DNA of 64,000 nt from JAWKIW01 sp041394145 (GTDB lineage: Bacteria; Actinomycetota; Acidimicrobiia; Acidimicrobiales; Acidimicrobilacustridaceae). Of the stretch, positions 18,863 through 27,501 are shown piece after piece. Both the position numbers and the translations under genes were made by a program. The notes beneath the pieces are model-generated. The model was not told where the DNA came from and made no database searches. It saw only the letters and a program-made list of their open reading frames with translations. The DNA lies in NCBI GenBank assembly GCA_041394145.1, contig JAWKIW010000003.1:186001-250000 (forward strand), written 5' to 3'. The number at the start of each line of letters is the position of its first letter. Position 1 is the first letter of the stretch.

Positions 18863-18868
18863 TACCTT
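18863..18868 (+). promoter_or_regulatory. -10 hexamer, small membrane protein
   Basis: TACCTT, 8 nt before GTG 18877. Confidence 0.5.
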
Positions 18869-18876
18869 GTCCGGCC

Positions 18877-19110
18877 GTGCTGCGCCGGGTGGGCTGGACG
18901 CTCCTGTACGCCGTCATCGGCTACCTGCTGGCGGTGATCGTCGGCTTCGTGATCGTGTCGATCGCCTACGAGACGCGGGTGAACCGGCTGAGCGTGCGCC
19001 CCGACCGTGACCGCTGGACCTTCCTGGCCGCGCTGGTGGGGCTGGTGATCGGCGCCGTCGTGGGCTGGTGGCGGTCGGGCCGGGCGACGGGAGCCGCCGA
19101 CCGCGACTGA
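18877..19110 (+). CDS. small two-helix membrane protein
   Basis: 77 residues: helix 1 (VGWTLLYAVIGYLLAVIVGF...), a charged loop with VRPDRDRWT, helix 2 (LAALVGLVIGAVVGWW) and a short basic tail. GTG 18877 lies 8 nt after TACCTT, a leaderless layout, which argues for a real gene. I do not recognise a family. Confidence 0.6.
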   Translation: MLRRVGWTLLYAVIGYLLAVIVGFVIVSIAYETRVNRLSVRPDRDRWTFLAALVGLVIGAVVGWWRSGRATGAADRD

Positions 19111-19155
19111 CCGGCCCTCGACGCGCACGGCCGTCGCCCACGGTGCTCGACGTGC

Positions 19156-19272
19156 ACGGTGCGCACCCACGGTGCACGCCCACGGTGCCCACCCACGGTG
19201 CGCACCCACGGTGCCCACCCACGGTGCGCACCCACGGTGCACGCCCACGGTGCACGCCCACGGCGCTCACCC
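19156..19272 (+). repeat. 13-bp minisatellite, nine tandem copies
   Basis: Nine contiguous 13-mers fit ACGGTGCNCNCCC; only positions 8 and 10 vary much until the last copy, which reads ACGGCGCTCACCC. A partial copy follows (ACGGTC). The tract is intergenic, 46 bases after a small membrane gene and 235 before dnaE. Its period is not a multiple of three, so the open frames across it are incidental. Confidence 0.9.
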
Positions 19273-19386
19273 ACGGTCTCTGCGCCGGCCCTCGCGCCCG
19301 AGAGGCGAGCGCCCTGACCTCGTCCCTTGCGTCGGGGGAGGGGCGCCGGTACGGTGCTCGGACGCGGAGAATCACATCGGTGTAGT

Positions 19387-19441
19387 TCGTCCACAGCGTG
19401 GGGACAAGCCCTGTGGACGACCGGTGGACGGCCGTGGATCC
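19387..19441. promoter_or_regulatory. DnaA-box-like cluster with a 10-bp palindrome upstream of dnaE
   Basis: TCGTCCACAG (19387-19396) and CTGTGGACGA (19411-19420) are perfect inverted arms. Each contains an 8/9 match to the actinobacterial DnaA box TTGTCCACA. Between them lies TGGGGACAA (19399-19407), an 8/9 match on the minus strand. Weaker GGTGGACGG (19423-19431) and CGTGGATCC (19433-19441) follow. The cluster ends 66 bases before the dnaE GTG. Confidence 0.5.
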
Positions 19442-19507
19442 CCGGCCCCCGGCCGGGCCGAGCAGCTCGCCCGGTGCCGCCGGGCCCGAACGATCGTGAG
19501 GCGAGGC

Positions 19508-22500
19508 GTGGCCGACTCGTTCACCCACCTGCACGTGCACACCGAGTTCTCGATGCTCGACGGTGCGGCCCGGGTGAGCGACGTGGTGGCCAAGGCGGCG
19601 GCCGACGGCCAGCCGGCCATCGGCATCACCGACCACGGCAACATGTACGGGGTCCTGGACTTCTACCAGGCGTGCCAGAAGCACGGCGTCAAGCCGGTGA
19701 TCGGCTCCGAGCTGTACATGGCCTACGAGCACCGCACCGAGCGCCCCACCCGGCGCGGCCGCCAGGACGACGGTGGGGGCGACGCCGAGGGCGGCCGCAA
19801 GGCCTACTACCACCTCACCGCCCTGGCCGAGACCCAGGTCGGGTACCGCAACCTCATCCAGCTGTCGAGCCGCGCCTTCCTCGAGGGCTACTACATGAAG
19901 CCCAAGGTCGACTGGGAGATCCTCGAGGACCACAAGGAGGGGCTGATCGTCACCACCGGCTGCCTCGGCGGCCACGTGCTGCAGTCGCTCATGAACGAGT
20001 CCTACGAGGCGGCCCTCGCCAAGGCGGGGCGGCTGCGCGACATCTTCGGGCGCGACCACCTCTTCGTCGAGCTGCAGGACCACGGGATCCCCGAGCAGAA
20101 GCGCACCAACCCCGACCTGCTGCGCATCGCCAAGGACCTGCGGCTGCCGGTCATCGCCACCAACGACAGCCACTACACCCACCAGCACGACGCCGAGGCC
20201 CACGACGCCCTCCTGTGCGTGCAGACCGGGGCGCTGATGAGCGACCCGGACCGGTTCAAGTTCCACGGCGACCAGCACTACTTCAAGAACGCCGACGAGA
20301 TGCGGTACCTGTTCCGCGAGGTCCCCGAGGCCTGCGACAACACGCTGTGGATCGCCGAGCGGGCGAACGTCGAGATCGAGTTCGGCCAGCCCCAGCTGCC
20401 CAACTTCCCGCTGCCCGAGGGATTCACCGACGACGCGGAGTACCTGCAGCACCTCACCTTCGAGGGGGCGCGCGAGCGGTGGGGGGCCACCGTGCCCGAC
20501 CACATCGTCGAGCGCCTGGCCTACGAGCTGAAGGTCATCGCCGACATGGGCTTCAGCTCGTACTTCCTCATCGTGTGGGACCTCATCCGCCACGCCCGCG
20601 AGGCGGGCATCCGCGTGGGGCCCGGCCGGGGATCGGCGGCGGGCTGCGCCGTGGCCTACACGCTGCGGATCACCGACCTCGACCCGATCGAGTACGACCT
20701 GCTGTTCGAGCGCTTCTTGAACCCGTCGCGCATCTCGATGCCCGACATCGACATGGACTTCGACTCCCGCTACCGGGACGAGATGATCCGCTACGCCGCC
20801 GAGCGCTACGGGCGGGACCACGTCGCCCAGATCGTCACCTTCTCCACCATCAAGGCCCGGGCGGCGGTGCGCGACGCGGCGCGGGTGCTCGGCTACCCGT
20901 ACGCGGTGGGCGACAAGGTGGCCAAGGCCATGCCGCCGCTCATCATGGGCCGCGACACGCCCCTGTACGCCTGCCTCGAGCCCCACGAGAAGTTCGAGGA
21001 CGGCTACAAGATGGCCACCGACCTGCGCACCATGTACGACGCCGACCCCGACGCCAAGCGGGTCATCGACGTGGCCAAGGGCCTCGAGGGCATGCGCCGC
21101 CAGGACGGCATCCACGCCGCCGCGGTGGTGATCACCAAGGAGCCCCTCACCGAGTACCTGCCCATCCAGCGCAAGCCCGAGTCGGGCCAGGACCCCGACG
21201 ACGCCCCCGTCGTCACCCAGTACGAGATGGGCGGCGTCGAGTCGCTCGGTCTGCTGAAGATGGACTTCCTCGGGCTGCGCAACCTCGACGTCATCACCGA
21301 CACGGTCGAGATGGTGCAGGCCACCCGCGGCGTCGACCTCGACATCGACCGCATCCCGCTCGACGACCCGCCCACCTACGAGCTGCTGCAGCGGGGCGAC
21401 TCCATCGGCGTGTTCCAGCTCGAGGGCGGGCCGATGCGCGCCCTCATCCGCTCCTTGGCGCCCACCTGCTTCGAGGACATCGCCGCGCTCGTCGCGCTCT
21501 ACCGGCCGGGGCCGATGGGCGTGAACATGCACAACGACTACGCCGACCGCAAGAACGGCCGGAAGCCCGTCGAGTACTTCCACCCCGACGCCGAGGAGCT
21601 GCTGGCCGACACCTACGGCCTGATGATCTTCCAGGAGTCGGTGATGCGGGTCTCCCAGCGCTTCGCCGGCTACTCGCTCGCCGAGGCGGACAACCTGCGC
21701 AAGGCCTGCGGCAAGAAGAAGCGCGACCTGATGGAGAAGGAGCGGGCCAAGTTCGTCGAGGGCTGCACGGCCACCGGCTACGGCGAGGCGCTCGGCACGC
21801 ACCTGTTCGACATCATCGAGAACTTCGCCGACTACGCCTTCAACAAGTCGCACTCCTACGGCTACGGCCTGGTCGCCTACCAGACCGCCTACCTGAAGGC
21901 GAACTACCCGGTCGAGTACCTCGCCTGCCTGCTCACGTCGGTCAAGACCAGCCTGGAGAAGGCGGCCGTCTACCTCAACGAGTGCCGCCAGATGGGCATC
22001 CCGGTCCTGGTGCCCGACGTCAACGTCTCCGAGTCCGACTTCGTGGCCAGGTTCGACCCCGAGACGGGACGGGGCTCGATCCCGTTCGGCCTGTCGGCGG
22101 TGCGCAACGTGGGCGAGGGCCTCGTGGAGCACATCCTGCGCGAGCGCCACGAGCACGGGCCCTTCGCCGACTTCTACGACTTCTGCGACCGCGTCGACAC
22201 GGCCGTGCTCAACAAGCGCACCGTCGAGTCGCTCATCAAGGCCGGAGGGTTCGACTCCCTCGGCCACCCCCGCCAGGGGCTGCTCGCCGTGTACGAGCAG
22301 ATCATCGACCGCACCATGTCCCGCCGGCGCAAGGAGGCCGAGGGCCAGTTCGAGCTGTTCGCCGTGCTCGACGAGGGTGGTGCCGACGGGGCCGCCGTCG
22401 ACGAGCTGCGCACCGAGATCCCCGACCTCGAGTTCGACAAGCGCACCCGGCTCTCGTTCGAGAAGGAGATGCTCGGCCTCTACGTGTCCGACCACCCGCT

Positions 22501-23053
22501 CATGGGGGCCGAGGCGGCGCTGCGCCGCCGCAGCGACTGCGCCATCCACGAGCTCGAGACCGTCGACGACGGCGCGGTGCGCACGGTCGGCGGCCTCGTC
22601 ACCGCGCTGCAGCGCAAGTGGACGAAGAAGGGCGACCTCATGGCGGTGTTCGTCCTCGAGGACCTGCAGTCGTCGATCGAGGTCATGGTCTTCCCCAAGA
22701 CCATGCAGGCCTACGGCCACCTGCTCGAGGACGACGCCGTGGTGGTGGTGAAGGGACGGGTCGACCGGCGCGACGACCAGCCCAAGCTCATGGCGACCGA
22801 GCTCACCGTCTTCGAGGGGATCACCGACGGCGCCCCGCCCCTGCGGGTCCACCTGCACCCGGCCCGAGCCTCCGAGAAGGTGCTCACCCAGCTCAAGGCG
22901 CTCCTGTCGGAGCACCCGGGGGAGTCACAGGTGTTCCTGCACCTCGGCGACCGGCAGGTGCTGCGCCTGCCGTCCCAGTTCTGCGTCGAGGCGTCGACCG
23001 GGCTGGTGGCCGAGCTGCGGGTCCTGCTCGGCGCCGACGCCGTCCTCGTGTGA
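19508..23053 (+). CDS. dnaE: DNA polymerase III alpha subunit (DnaE1)
   Basis: 1181 residues, a normal length for actinobacterial DnaE1. The N-terminal PHP domain looks active: HLHVHTEFSMLDG, ITDHGNMYG and NDSHYTHQHDAEAH keep the metal ligands, so it probably proofreads as in mycobacteria. The palm carries PDIDMDFD with the catalytic Asp pair (about residue 415). The fingers, beta-clamp-binding region and a C-terminal OB fold (about 1000-1080) follow. I start at GTG 19508, which yields VADSFTHLHVHTEFS; the open frame extends further up only because the 13-bp minisatellite lacks stops. Confidence 0.95.
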   Translation: MADSFTHLHVHTEFSMLDGAARVSDVVAKAAADGQPAIGITDHGNMYGVLDFYQACQKHGVKPVIGSELYMAYEHRTERPTRRGRQDDGGGDAEGGRKAYYHLTALAETQVGYRNLIQLSSRAFLEGYYMKPKVDWEILEDHKEGLIVTTGCLGGHVLQSLMNESYEAALAKAGRLRDIFGRDHLFVELQDHGIPEQKRTNPDLLRIAKDLRLPVIATNDSHYTHQHDAEAHDALLCVQTGALMSDPDRFKFHGDQHYFKNADEMRYLFREVPEACDNTLWIAERANVEIEFGQPQLPNFPLPEGFTDDAEYLQHLTFEGARERWGATVPDHIVERLAYELKVIADMGFSSYFLIVWDLIRHAREAGIRVGPGRGSAAGCAVAYTLRITDLDPIEYDLLFERFLNPSRISMPDIDMDFDSRYRDEMIRYAAERYGRDHVAQIVTFSTIKARAAVRDAARVLGYPYAVGDKVAKAMPPLIMGRDTPLYACLEPHEKFEDGYKMATDLRTMYDADPDAKRVIDVAKGLEGMRRQDGIHAAAVVITKEPLTEYLPIQRKPESGQDPDDAPVVTQYEMGGVESLGLLKMDFLGLRNLDVITDTVEMVQATRGVDLDIDRIPLDDPPTYELLQRGDSIGVFQLEGGPMRALIRSLAPTCFEDIAALVALYRPGPMGVNMHNDYADRKNGRKPVEYFHPDAEELLADTYGLMIFQESVMRVSQRFAGYSLAEADNLRKACGKKKRDLMEKERAKFVEGCTATGYGEALGTHLFDIIENFADYAFNKSHSYGYGLVAYQTAYLKANYPVEYLACLLTSVKTSLEKAAVYLNECRQMGIPVLVPDVNVSESDFVARFDPETGRGSIPFGLSAVRNVGEGLVEHILRERHEHGPFADFYDFCDRVDTAVLNKRTVESLIKAGGFDSLGHPRQGLLAVYEQIIDRTMSRRRKEAEGQFELFAVLDEGGADGAAVDELRTEIPDLEFDKRTRLSFEKEMLGLYVSDHPLMGAEAALRRRSDCAIHELETVDDGAVRTVGGLVTALQRKWTKKGDLMAVFVLEDLQSSIEVMVFPKTMQAYGHLLEDDAVVVVKGRVDRRDDQPKLMATELTVFEGITDGAPPLRVHLHPARASEKVLTQLKALLSEHPGESQVFLHLGDRQVLRLPSQFCVEASTGLVAELRVLLGADAVLV

Positions 23054-23088
23054 CGCCGATCGGCTCGTCCCGCCGCCGACGCGCGACC

Positions 23089-23751
23089 ATGGTCGCCATG
23101 GCACCACGTCTCCGACGCCCCCGCCGTGCGGCACGGCTGGTCCTGCCCCTGCTGGCGCTCGTGGTGGCCGCCACCGCCTGCCTGCCCCCGTTCCGAGGAC
23201 CGGCGGGCGCTCCCAAGGCGGTGCTGTTCGGCGATTCGCTGCTGTTCACCGCCGACTTCAGCGGGGCCATCGACACCAGGTTCGACGCGGTGGGGTGGCA
23301 GCGGGCGGTCGTGTCGGGGATCGCCGTGGGCGTCAACGTCCATCGCAACGACATCAACCAGGTGCCGGCCAGCGGTGCCCGCGCCGCCCTGCTCGACCAC
23401 GGGACCACCGAGGCCAACCGGGCGTCGTTGTCCGGGGCCGGCGCCACGGCCTCCATGGACCGGTCGGCCGCCGACCTCGTCGGGGCCGTCGACGCGCTGG
23501 CTCCGGTGCCCTGCGTCGTGCTGGTCACCGTGAACCAGCACGGTGGGACGCCCACCTTCAACTCCTGGGCCTCCCGGTACAACTGGGCGATCCTGGCCCT
23601 CGATCTCAACCGCCCCAACGTCCGCGTGCTCGACTGGAGCGGGCGGTCCTTCGGCCATCCCGAGTGGTTCTCCGACGACGGGGTGCACTTCACCGAGGCC
23701 GGCAAGGTGGCCTACAGCGAGGCCGTCGCCGGTGCGGTGGCGGCCTGCTGA
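23089..23751 (+). CDS. GDSL/SGNH-like lipoprotein
   Basis: 220 residues. A basic n-region and a hydrophobic stretch end in the lipobox VAATAC (Cys31). VLFGDSLL (Ser50) is SGNH block I and DDGVHFTEAGK near the C-terminus is block V with the catalytic Asp and His. Asn-rich loops supply blocks II and III less clearly. It is likely an esterase or acyl-hydrolase anchored outside the membrane; the substrate is unknown. ATG 23098 is an equally good start. It follows dnaE by 35 bases in the same direction. Confidence 0.78.
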   Translation: MVAMAPRLRRPRRAARLVLPLLALVVAATACLPPFRGPAGAPKAVLFGDSLLFTADFSGAIDTRFDAVGWQRAVVSGIAVGVNVHRNDINQVPASGARAALLDHGTTEANRASLSGAGATASMDRSAADLVGAVDALAPVPCVVLVTVNQHGGTPTFNSWASRYNWAILALDLNRPNVRVLDWSGRSFGHPEWFSDDGVHFTEAGKVAYSEAVAGAVAAC

Positions 23752-23844
23752 GCGGCCCGGAGCGGCCCGACCGAGTTGCGCCTGACTCCCGGAGCGACTG
23801 GACTGGTGCGGTCCGTTGTCTGCTTGAGGGGGGCCGGAGAGCAC

Positions 23845-24513
23845 ATGGCGATCGAGGTCACGACCAAGGACTGCACGGCGCTCAGCGATGCCGAGCTGGC
23901 CGAGATGGCCGACATCTGCGCCGAGGGCCGCTCGCGCTTCGAGGTCGGCCTGCTCTCCAAGCAGGCCGAGGCCTGGGTGCTCGTCACCATGGCGCGGGAG
24001 GGCAACCTCCTGCGGGGCTTCTCGTTCTGCACCCTCGAGCGCATCGGCGGCACGCCGGCCGTGCTGATCGGGTGTGCCTCCGTGCGACGGACCTCGCGGC
24101 GCGACCAGGTGCTCAAGGCGATGATGACCGATCAGTACCGTCGCGCGGTGCTGGCCTTCCCCGACGAGGACGTGCTCGTCGGCACCCGCGTGGTCGACGC
24201 CGGCGGCTACGAGGCGTTCAAGAACCTCGAGGACATCGTGCCCCGGCCCGATCACAAGGCCACCGGCGAGGAGCGGGCGTGGGGCCGCCGCCTGGCCAAG
24301 CGCTTCGGCATCGAGAACGGCAGCTACGACGACCGCACCTTCATCGCCAAGGGCGACGGCACCTTCCCCCTGGCCCTCGACCACGAGAGCTTGAAGCCCG
24401 AGAAGTTCGACCCCGACGTCGAGGCCTTCTTCACGACGGTGAACGCCAAGCGGGGCGACTCGCTCATCGCCTTCGGCTGGGCGATGGCCGAGTTCCTGGC
24501 CAAGCTGGGCTGA
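23845..24513 (+). CDS. conserved-looking hypothetical protein
   Basis: 222 residues, soluble, with no signal peptide. ATG 23845 is preceded by GGAGAG at 5 nt. The middle (about 55-130) alternates strands and helices (GFSFCTLERIGGTPAVLIGCASV, DQVLKAMMTDQYRRAV, VLVGTRVVDAGGYEAF) in a way that recalls a GNAT acyltransferase core, but the acetyl-CoA P-loop is not recognisable. I do not assign a function. The nitroreductase gene follows after 35 bases and may be co-transcribed. Confidence 0.6.
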   Translation: MAIEVTTKDCTALSDAELAEMADICAEGRSRFEVGLLSKQAEAWVLVTMAREGNLLRGFSFCTLERIGGTPAVLIGCASVRRTSRRDQVLKAMMTDQYRRAVLAFPDEDVLVGTRVVDAGGYEAFKNLEDIVPRPDHKATGEERAWGRRLAKRFGIENGSYDDRTFIAKGDGTFPLALDHESLKPEKFDPDVEAFFTTVNAKRGDSLIAFGWAMAEFLAKLG

Positions 24514-24548
24514 CGCCCGTCCTTCGGCGGGGCCGGCCGGAGCGCCCC

Positions 24549-25148
24549 GTGGAGCTGGCCGAGGTGCTGCGGCGGCGACGCATGGTGCGGTCGTTCGCGG
24601 CGCGCCCCGTCGACGACGAGGTGCTCGACGAGCTCCTGGAGGCGGCCAGGCGGTCGCCGTCGGCGGGCAACAGCCAGGGCCTCGACCTGGTGGTCCTCCG
24701 CGGCCACGAGACCGCCCGCTACTGGGACGTCACGCTGCCCGGGGCGCGGCGGGCGGCCTTCGGCTGGCCGGGCCTGCTGCGGGCGCCGGTGCTCGTCGTG
24801 GTGGTGACCGATCCTGCTGCGTACGTGGCCCGCTACGCCGAGGCCGACAAGGCGTCGACGGGGTTGGGGTCGGGTGCCGATCGGTGGCCGGTGCCGTACT
24901 GGTTCGTCGACGCCGGGGCGGCGATCGAGAACCTGCTGCTGGCGGCGGCCGACGCCGGCCTGGGCGCCTGCCTGTTCGGTCCGTTCGGCCACGAGGAGGC
25001 GGTGCGCCAGGCGCTCGGGATCCCGGGAGGCCGGCGCCTGGTGGCGACGATCGCGGTGGGTCACGCCGACGGCGGGGACGAGCGGGGCCGGTCGGCCGGG
25101 CGGCGCCGCCGGACCCTCGACGAGGTCGTGCACCGGGGAGGATGGTGA
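24549..25148 (+). CDS. nitroreductase-family flavoprotein
   Basis: 199 residues. RRRRMVRSFAARPV at the N-terminus is the FMN-phosphate-binding signature, SPSAGNSQGLDLVVL the second FMN contact, and AGAAIENLLLAAADAGLGA the dimer helix with a following Gly-rich loop. Such enzymes use FMN or, in actinobacteria, sometimes F420. The substrate is unknown. The GTG start has no strong ribosome-binding site. The gene overlaps the next membrane protein by 7 bases. Confidence 0.85.
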   Translation: MELAEVLRRRRMVRSFAARPVDDEVLDELLEAARRSPSAGNSQGLDLVVLRGHETARYWDVTLPGARRAAFGWPGLLRAPVLVVVVTDPAAYVARYAEADKASTGLGSGADRWPVPYWFVDAGAAIENLLLAAADAGLGACLFGPFGHEEAVRQALGIPGGRRLVATIAVGHADGGDERGRSAGRRRRTLDEVVHRGGW

Positions 25149-25966
25149 CGACGATGGGTGCCGCCGTGGTCGCGTGCGAGGGCTGTCAGGTCTTCCGCGT
25201 CGCCGAGAAGCAGACGGCGATCCAGGCGGCGCTCCTCGCGTTCGGGGCGGTGTCGATCGGACTCGCCGGCTGGATGCTGGTGCGGGCGTGGCGCCGGCAC
25301 GGCCGGCGTCGGCTGGGTGCGCTGCTCATGGCCGCAGGCATCCTCGCCGTGCCCGCCGCCCTGGCCCCCCTCACGTCGACCCTGGTCCTGTACGACCTCC
25401 CGCTCGTCACGACGCCTTCGGGCGTCCGCGTCCGAGCGGCGACCTTCGCCGTCTGCGGCCAGCCGATGTTCGCCTCGTTCTCCCTGCGGGGCGAGATGCC
25501 GACCGACGAGGGACGCGTCGCCCAGCAGGCGTGCCGTGACGCCGTCGCCGGCTCCCAGCGCACGAGCGAGCTGCTGCTGCTCGCCGCCGTCGGCCTGGTC
25601 GTGGCCGGCGCCGTGGTCGGGCGATCGCCGAGGCAGGGATCGAGGAGGCGAGCGCCGTCGCCCGCGCGGTCGCCGGCCCCTGATCGTTGCCGTCGCCGTT
25701 GCCGTCGTCGTCGTTTCCGTTGCCGCCGTCGTCGTCGTCGCCGCCGCTGCCATAGCCGCCGTTGCCGTTGTCCGGTCCCGATCATCTTGCTGTCACACCC
25801 TCGCCATGATGTCGGCATGGCTTCCGCCGAAGGTGCGCAGCGATCGGGTCTCGGGCACGTCGGTCGCGAGTCCGTCGTGGTGGGCGATGGCCGAAGGGTG
25901 CCGGGCCGTGTGATCGGTCGGCGGCGCTGCAGGTGTTGGAAGGCCGGCGGCGCCGGCTGCGGGTGA
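25142..25966 (+). CDS. three-helix membrane protein, C-terminus uncertain
   Basis: ATG 25142 overlaps the nitroreductase stop and follows GGGGAGG; ATG 25154 is also possible. Residues 1-175 look like a real protein: Cys residues in VACEGCQVF, helices at about 29-52, 60-80 and 152-172, and an extracytoplasmic loop with one Cys at each end. After about residue 177 the frame becomes almost pure Arg, Cys and Pro across a GCC/GTC repeat. Another frame offers IAEAGIEEASAVARAVAGP and a stop at 25681, so a frameshift near 25.62-25.64 kb is likely. No family recognised. Confidence 0.5.
   Translation: MVTTMGAAVVACEGCQVFRVAEKQTAIQAALLAFGAVSIGLAGWMLVRAWRRHGRRRLGALLMAAGILAVPAALAPLTSTLVLYDLPLVTTPSGVRVRAATFAVCGQPMFASFSLRGEMPTDEGRVAQQACRDAVAGSQRTSELLLLAAVGLVVAGAVVGRSPRQGSRRRAPSPARSPAPDRCRRRCRRRRFRCRRRRRRRRCHSRRCRCPVPIILLSHPRHDVGMASAEGAQRSGLGHVGRESVVVGDGRRVPGRVIGRRRCRCWKAGGAGCG
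25684..25785 (+). repeat. GCC/GTC trinucleotide low-complexity tract
   Basis: About 100 bases are built almost only from GTC, GCC, GTT and TTGCC words. Every frame is open, producing poly-Arg, poly-Val/Ala or their complements. No gene is supported here. Confidence 0.6.
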
Positions 25967-27009
25967 TCGCCGGTGGCGAGGACGGGGGTGATGTCGACGA
26001 CGTCGATGCCGCCGGCGGTGGCGACGTCGGCGCCGAGGCACGTGCGCTGGCATGGTTGGCGGGAGCGGGGGAGGCGTTGGGGTGGTTGACGTCGGGCCTG
26101 GATCGCACGTCGCCGGCGGTGGTGACAGATCGGTTGCGGCGCCTTGGGACGGTGGCCGAGCGCGTGCAGGCGGCGTTGGCGGTGCTGGCCGGTTCGGTGG
26201 ACGGGTCGGGACAGTGGGCGGTGGAGGGGGCGACGTCGCCCTCGGCGTGGCTGATGGCCGAGACGCCGATGGTCTCGGGGGCGGCCAGGCGGACGGTGGC
26301 CTGCGGTCGGTTGGTGTCACGGTTCGCGATCACGGGCGCCGCGGTTGCCGAAGGGTCGGTCACCGCAGCACATGCGGAGGTGCTGGCCGGCGCGGTGCTG
26401 GCCAAGGGCCGGGATCGGCTCTACGGGCGGGACGAGGCGGTGCTCGTCGACGCCGCCCGCCGGCTGCCGGTGGAGGCGTTCGCTCGGGTGGTGCGCCGAT
26501 GGGTGCACCTGGCCGACGACGAGCTCGACACCGGTGAGCCTGCCGCCGCGTTCGAGCGGCGGGGGCTTCGTTCGCGGACGTTGCCGTCGGGGAACCTGCG
26601 GGTCGCCGGCGAGCTGGATGCGTCGGCGGGCGCTGGTGCAGGCGGCGTTCGCCGCCCATGACCGTCCCGACCCCGCCGGCGGTGACTCCGGCGACGGCGG
26701 CGAGTGTCGGCCGCGCACGATCGCCCAGCGTCGGGCCGACGTCGTGGTGCGGGGGCCCGCCGCGTGCCTGGCGTCGGTCGCTGACGGGTGTGGAGCGACG
26801 CGCAGCGGCGAGCGATCATCGCCTGCGACGGCCACTGCACCCATCCCGGGTGCACCAGGGGTCCCGAGTGGTGCGACATCCACCACGTCCAGGGCTGGGA
26901 CGACGGCGGCCCCACCGACGTCGCCAACGGCACGTTGCGCTGCCGCTGGCACCACACCTGGCACCACCTCCGGCACCGCGACCACCGCCGACGACGAACG
27001 TGGTCCTGA
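25933..27009 (+). pseudogene. DUF222/HNH endonuclease (13E12-type), broken
   Basis: The N-terminal DUF222 part (about 240 codons from GTG 25933) is in one frame: LAWLAGAGEALGWL, SPSAWLMAETPMVSG, GSVTAAHAEVLAGAV. A one-base shift in a G run near 26628 moves to VQAAFAAHDRPDPAGG and QRRADVVV. The expected middle of the family is then missing. The HNH end resumes in a third frame: RRAIIACDGHCTHPGC, CDIHHVQGWDDGGP and RCRWHHTWHH, to a stop at 27009. With an internal deletion and at least two frame changes this is a true pseudogene. Confidence 0.8.
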
Positions 27010-27261
27010 ACCTGCCGGTGTCACCGGCTCCACCACCGACTGACGAGCGTCACGCCGTCGTGCTGCCCGGACGCGGTGCCGCCGGCGTCGTCGGCGACGG
27101 GACACATGTCACGGTCAGGTGTCGATGCGGCGACGTGGAACGGCACGCGGCGGCTGTAGGCTCGGCCGCTCCGCCGACTGGTGGGAGCGCTGTCTGATCG
27201 AGCCTCTGACCCGGCTGCAGGGCGGCGCCCGTCGAGTCACGATCCCGGAGGAGTCCCCGAG

Positions 27262-27471
27262 GTGCACCTGTCCCAACCGCCTGGTCCCGACGACGACCGA
27301 CCAGAGGTCGGTGTCCTGGTGGAGATCTGGAGCACGTTCCCGTCGCGGTGGGTCGACGGCTTCGAGCTGGTCGGGAGCAGCGTGGACGGCTGCGTGGTGC
27401 GGCGACGCTCCGACCGGGCCGTGCTGGGACTGCCACCGCCGCCGCACCGGGTGCGAGAGGTGCGCCGCTGA
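27262..27471 (+). CDS. small hypothetical protein (69 aa)
   Basis: GTG 27262 has GGAGGAG 8 nt upstream, a strong ribosome-binding site. The protein is soluble and acidic at the front, with a compact central strand pattern (VGVLVEIWSTFPSRWVDGFEL, VVRRRSDRAVLGL). TAGGCT at 27157-27162 could be the -10, giving a leader of about 95 nt. No family recognised. It is convergent with the DUF255 gene. Confidence 0.55.
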   Translation: MHLSQPPGPDDDRPEVGVLVEIWSTFPSRWVDGFELVGSSVDGCVVRRRSDRAVLGLPPPPHRVREVRR

Positions 27472-27501
27472 GGCGCCCGTCCGGCGAGCCTCTTCTGCGG
27501 G

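Noticed and set aside
19156..19272. CRISPR-like repeat array
   Set aside because: Units are 13 bp, contiguous and without spacers, and there are no cas genes.
18914..22915. 1333-codon open frame on the minus strand opposite dnaE
   Set aside because: A GC-rich shadow of dnaE with low-complexity composition and no family signature.
25158..25913. Val/Ala-rich ORF with apparent membrane helices
   Set aside because: The hydrophobic stretch is one reading of the GCC/GTC low-complexity tract.
27010..27261. tRNA-like or riboswitch leader before the 69-aa gene
   Set aside because: No T-arm consensus or known aptamer motif; only a short GGGC/GCCC stem is visible.
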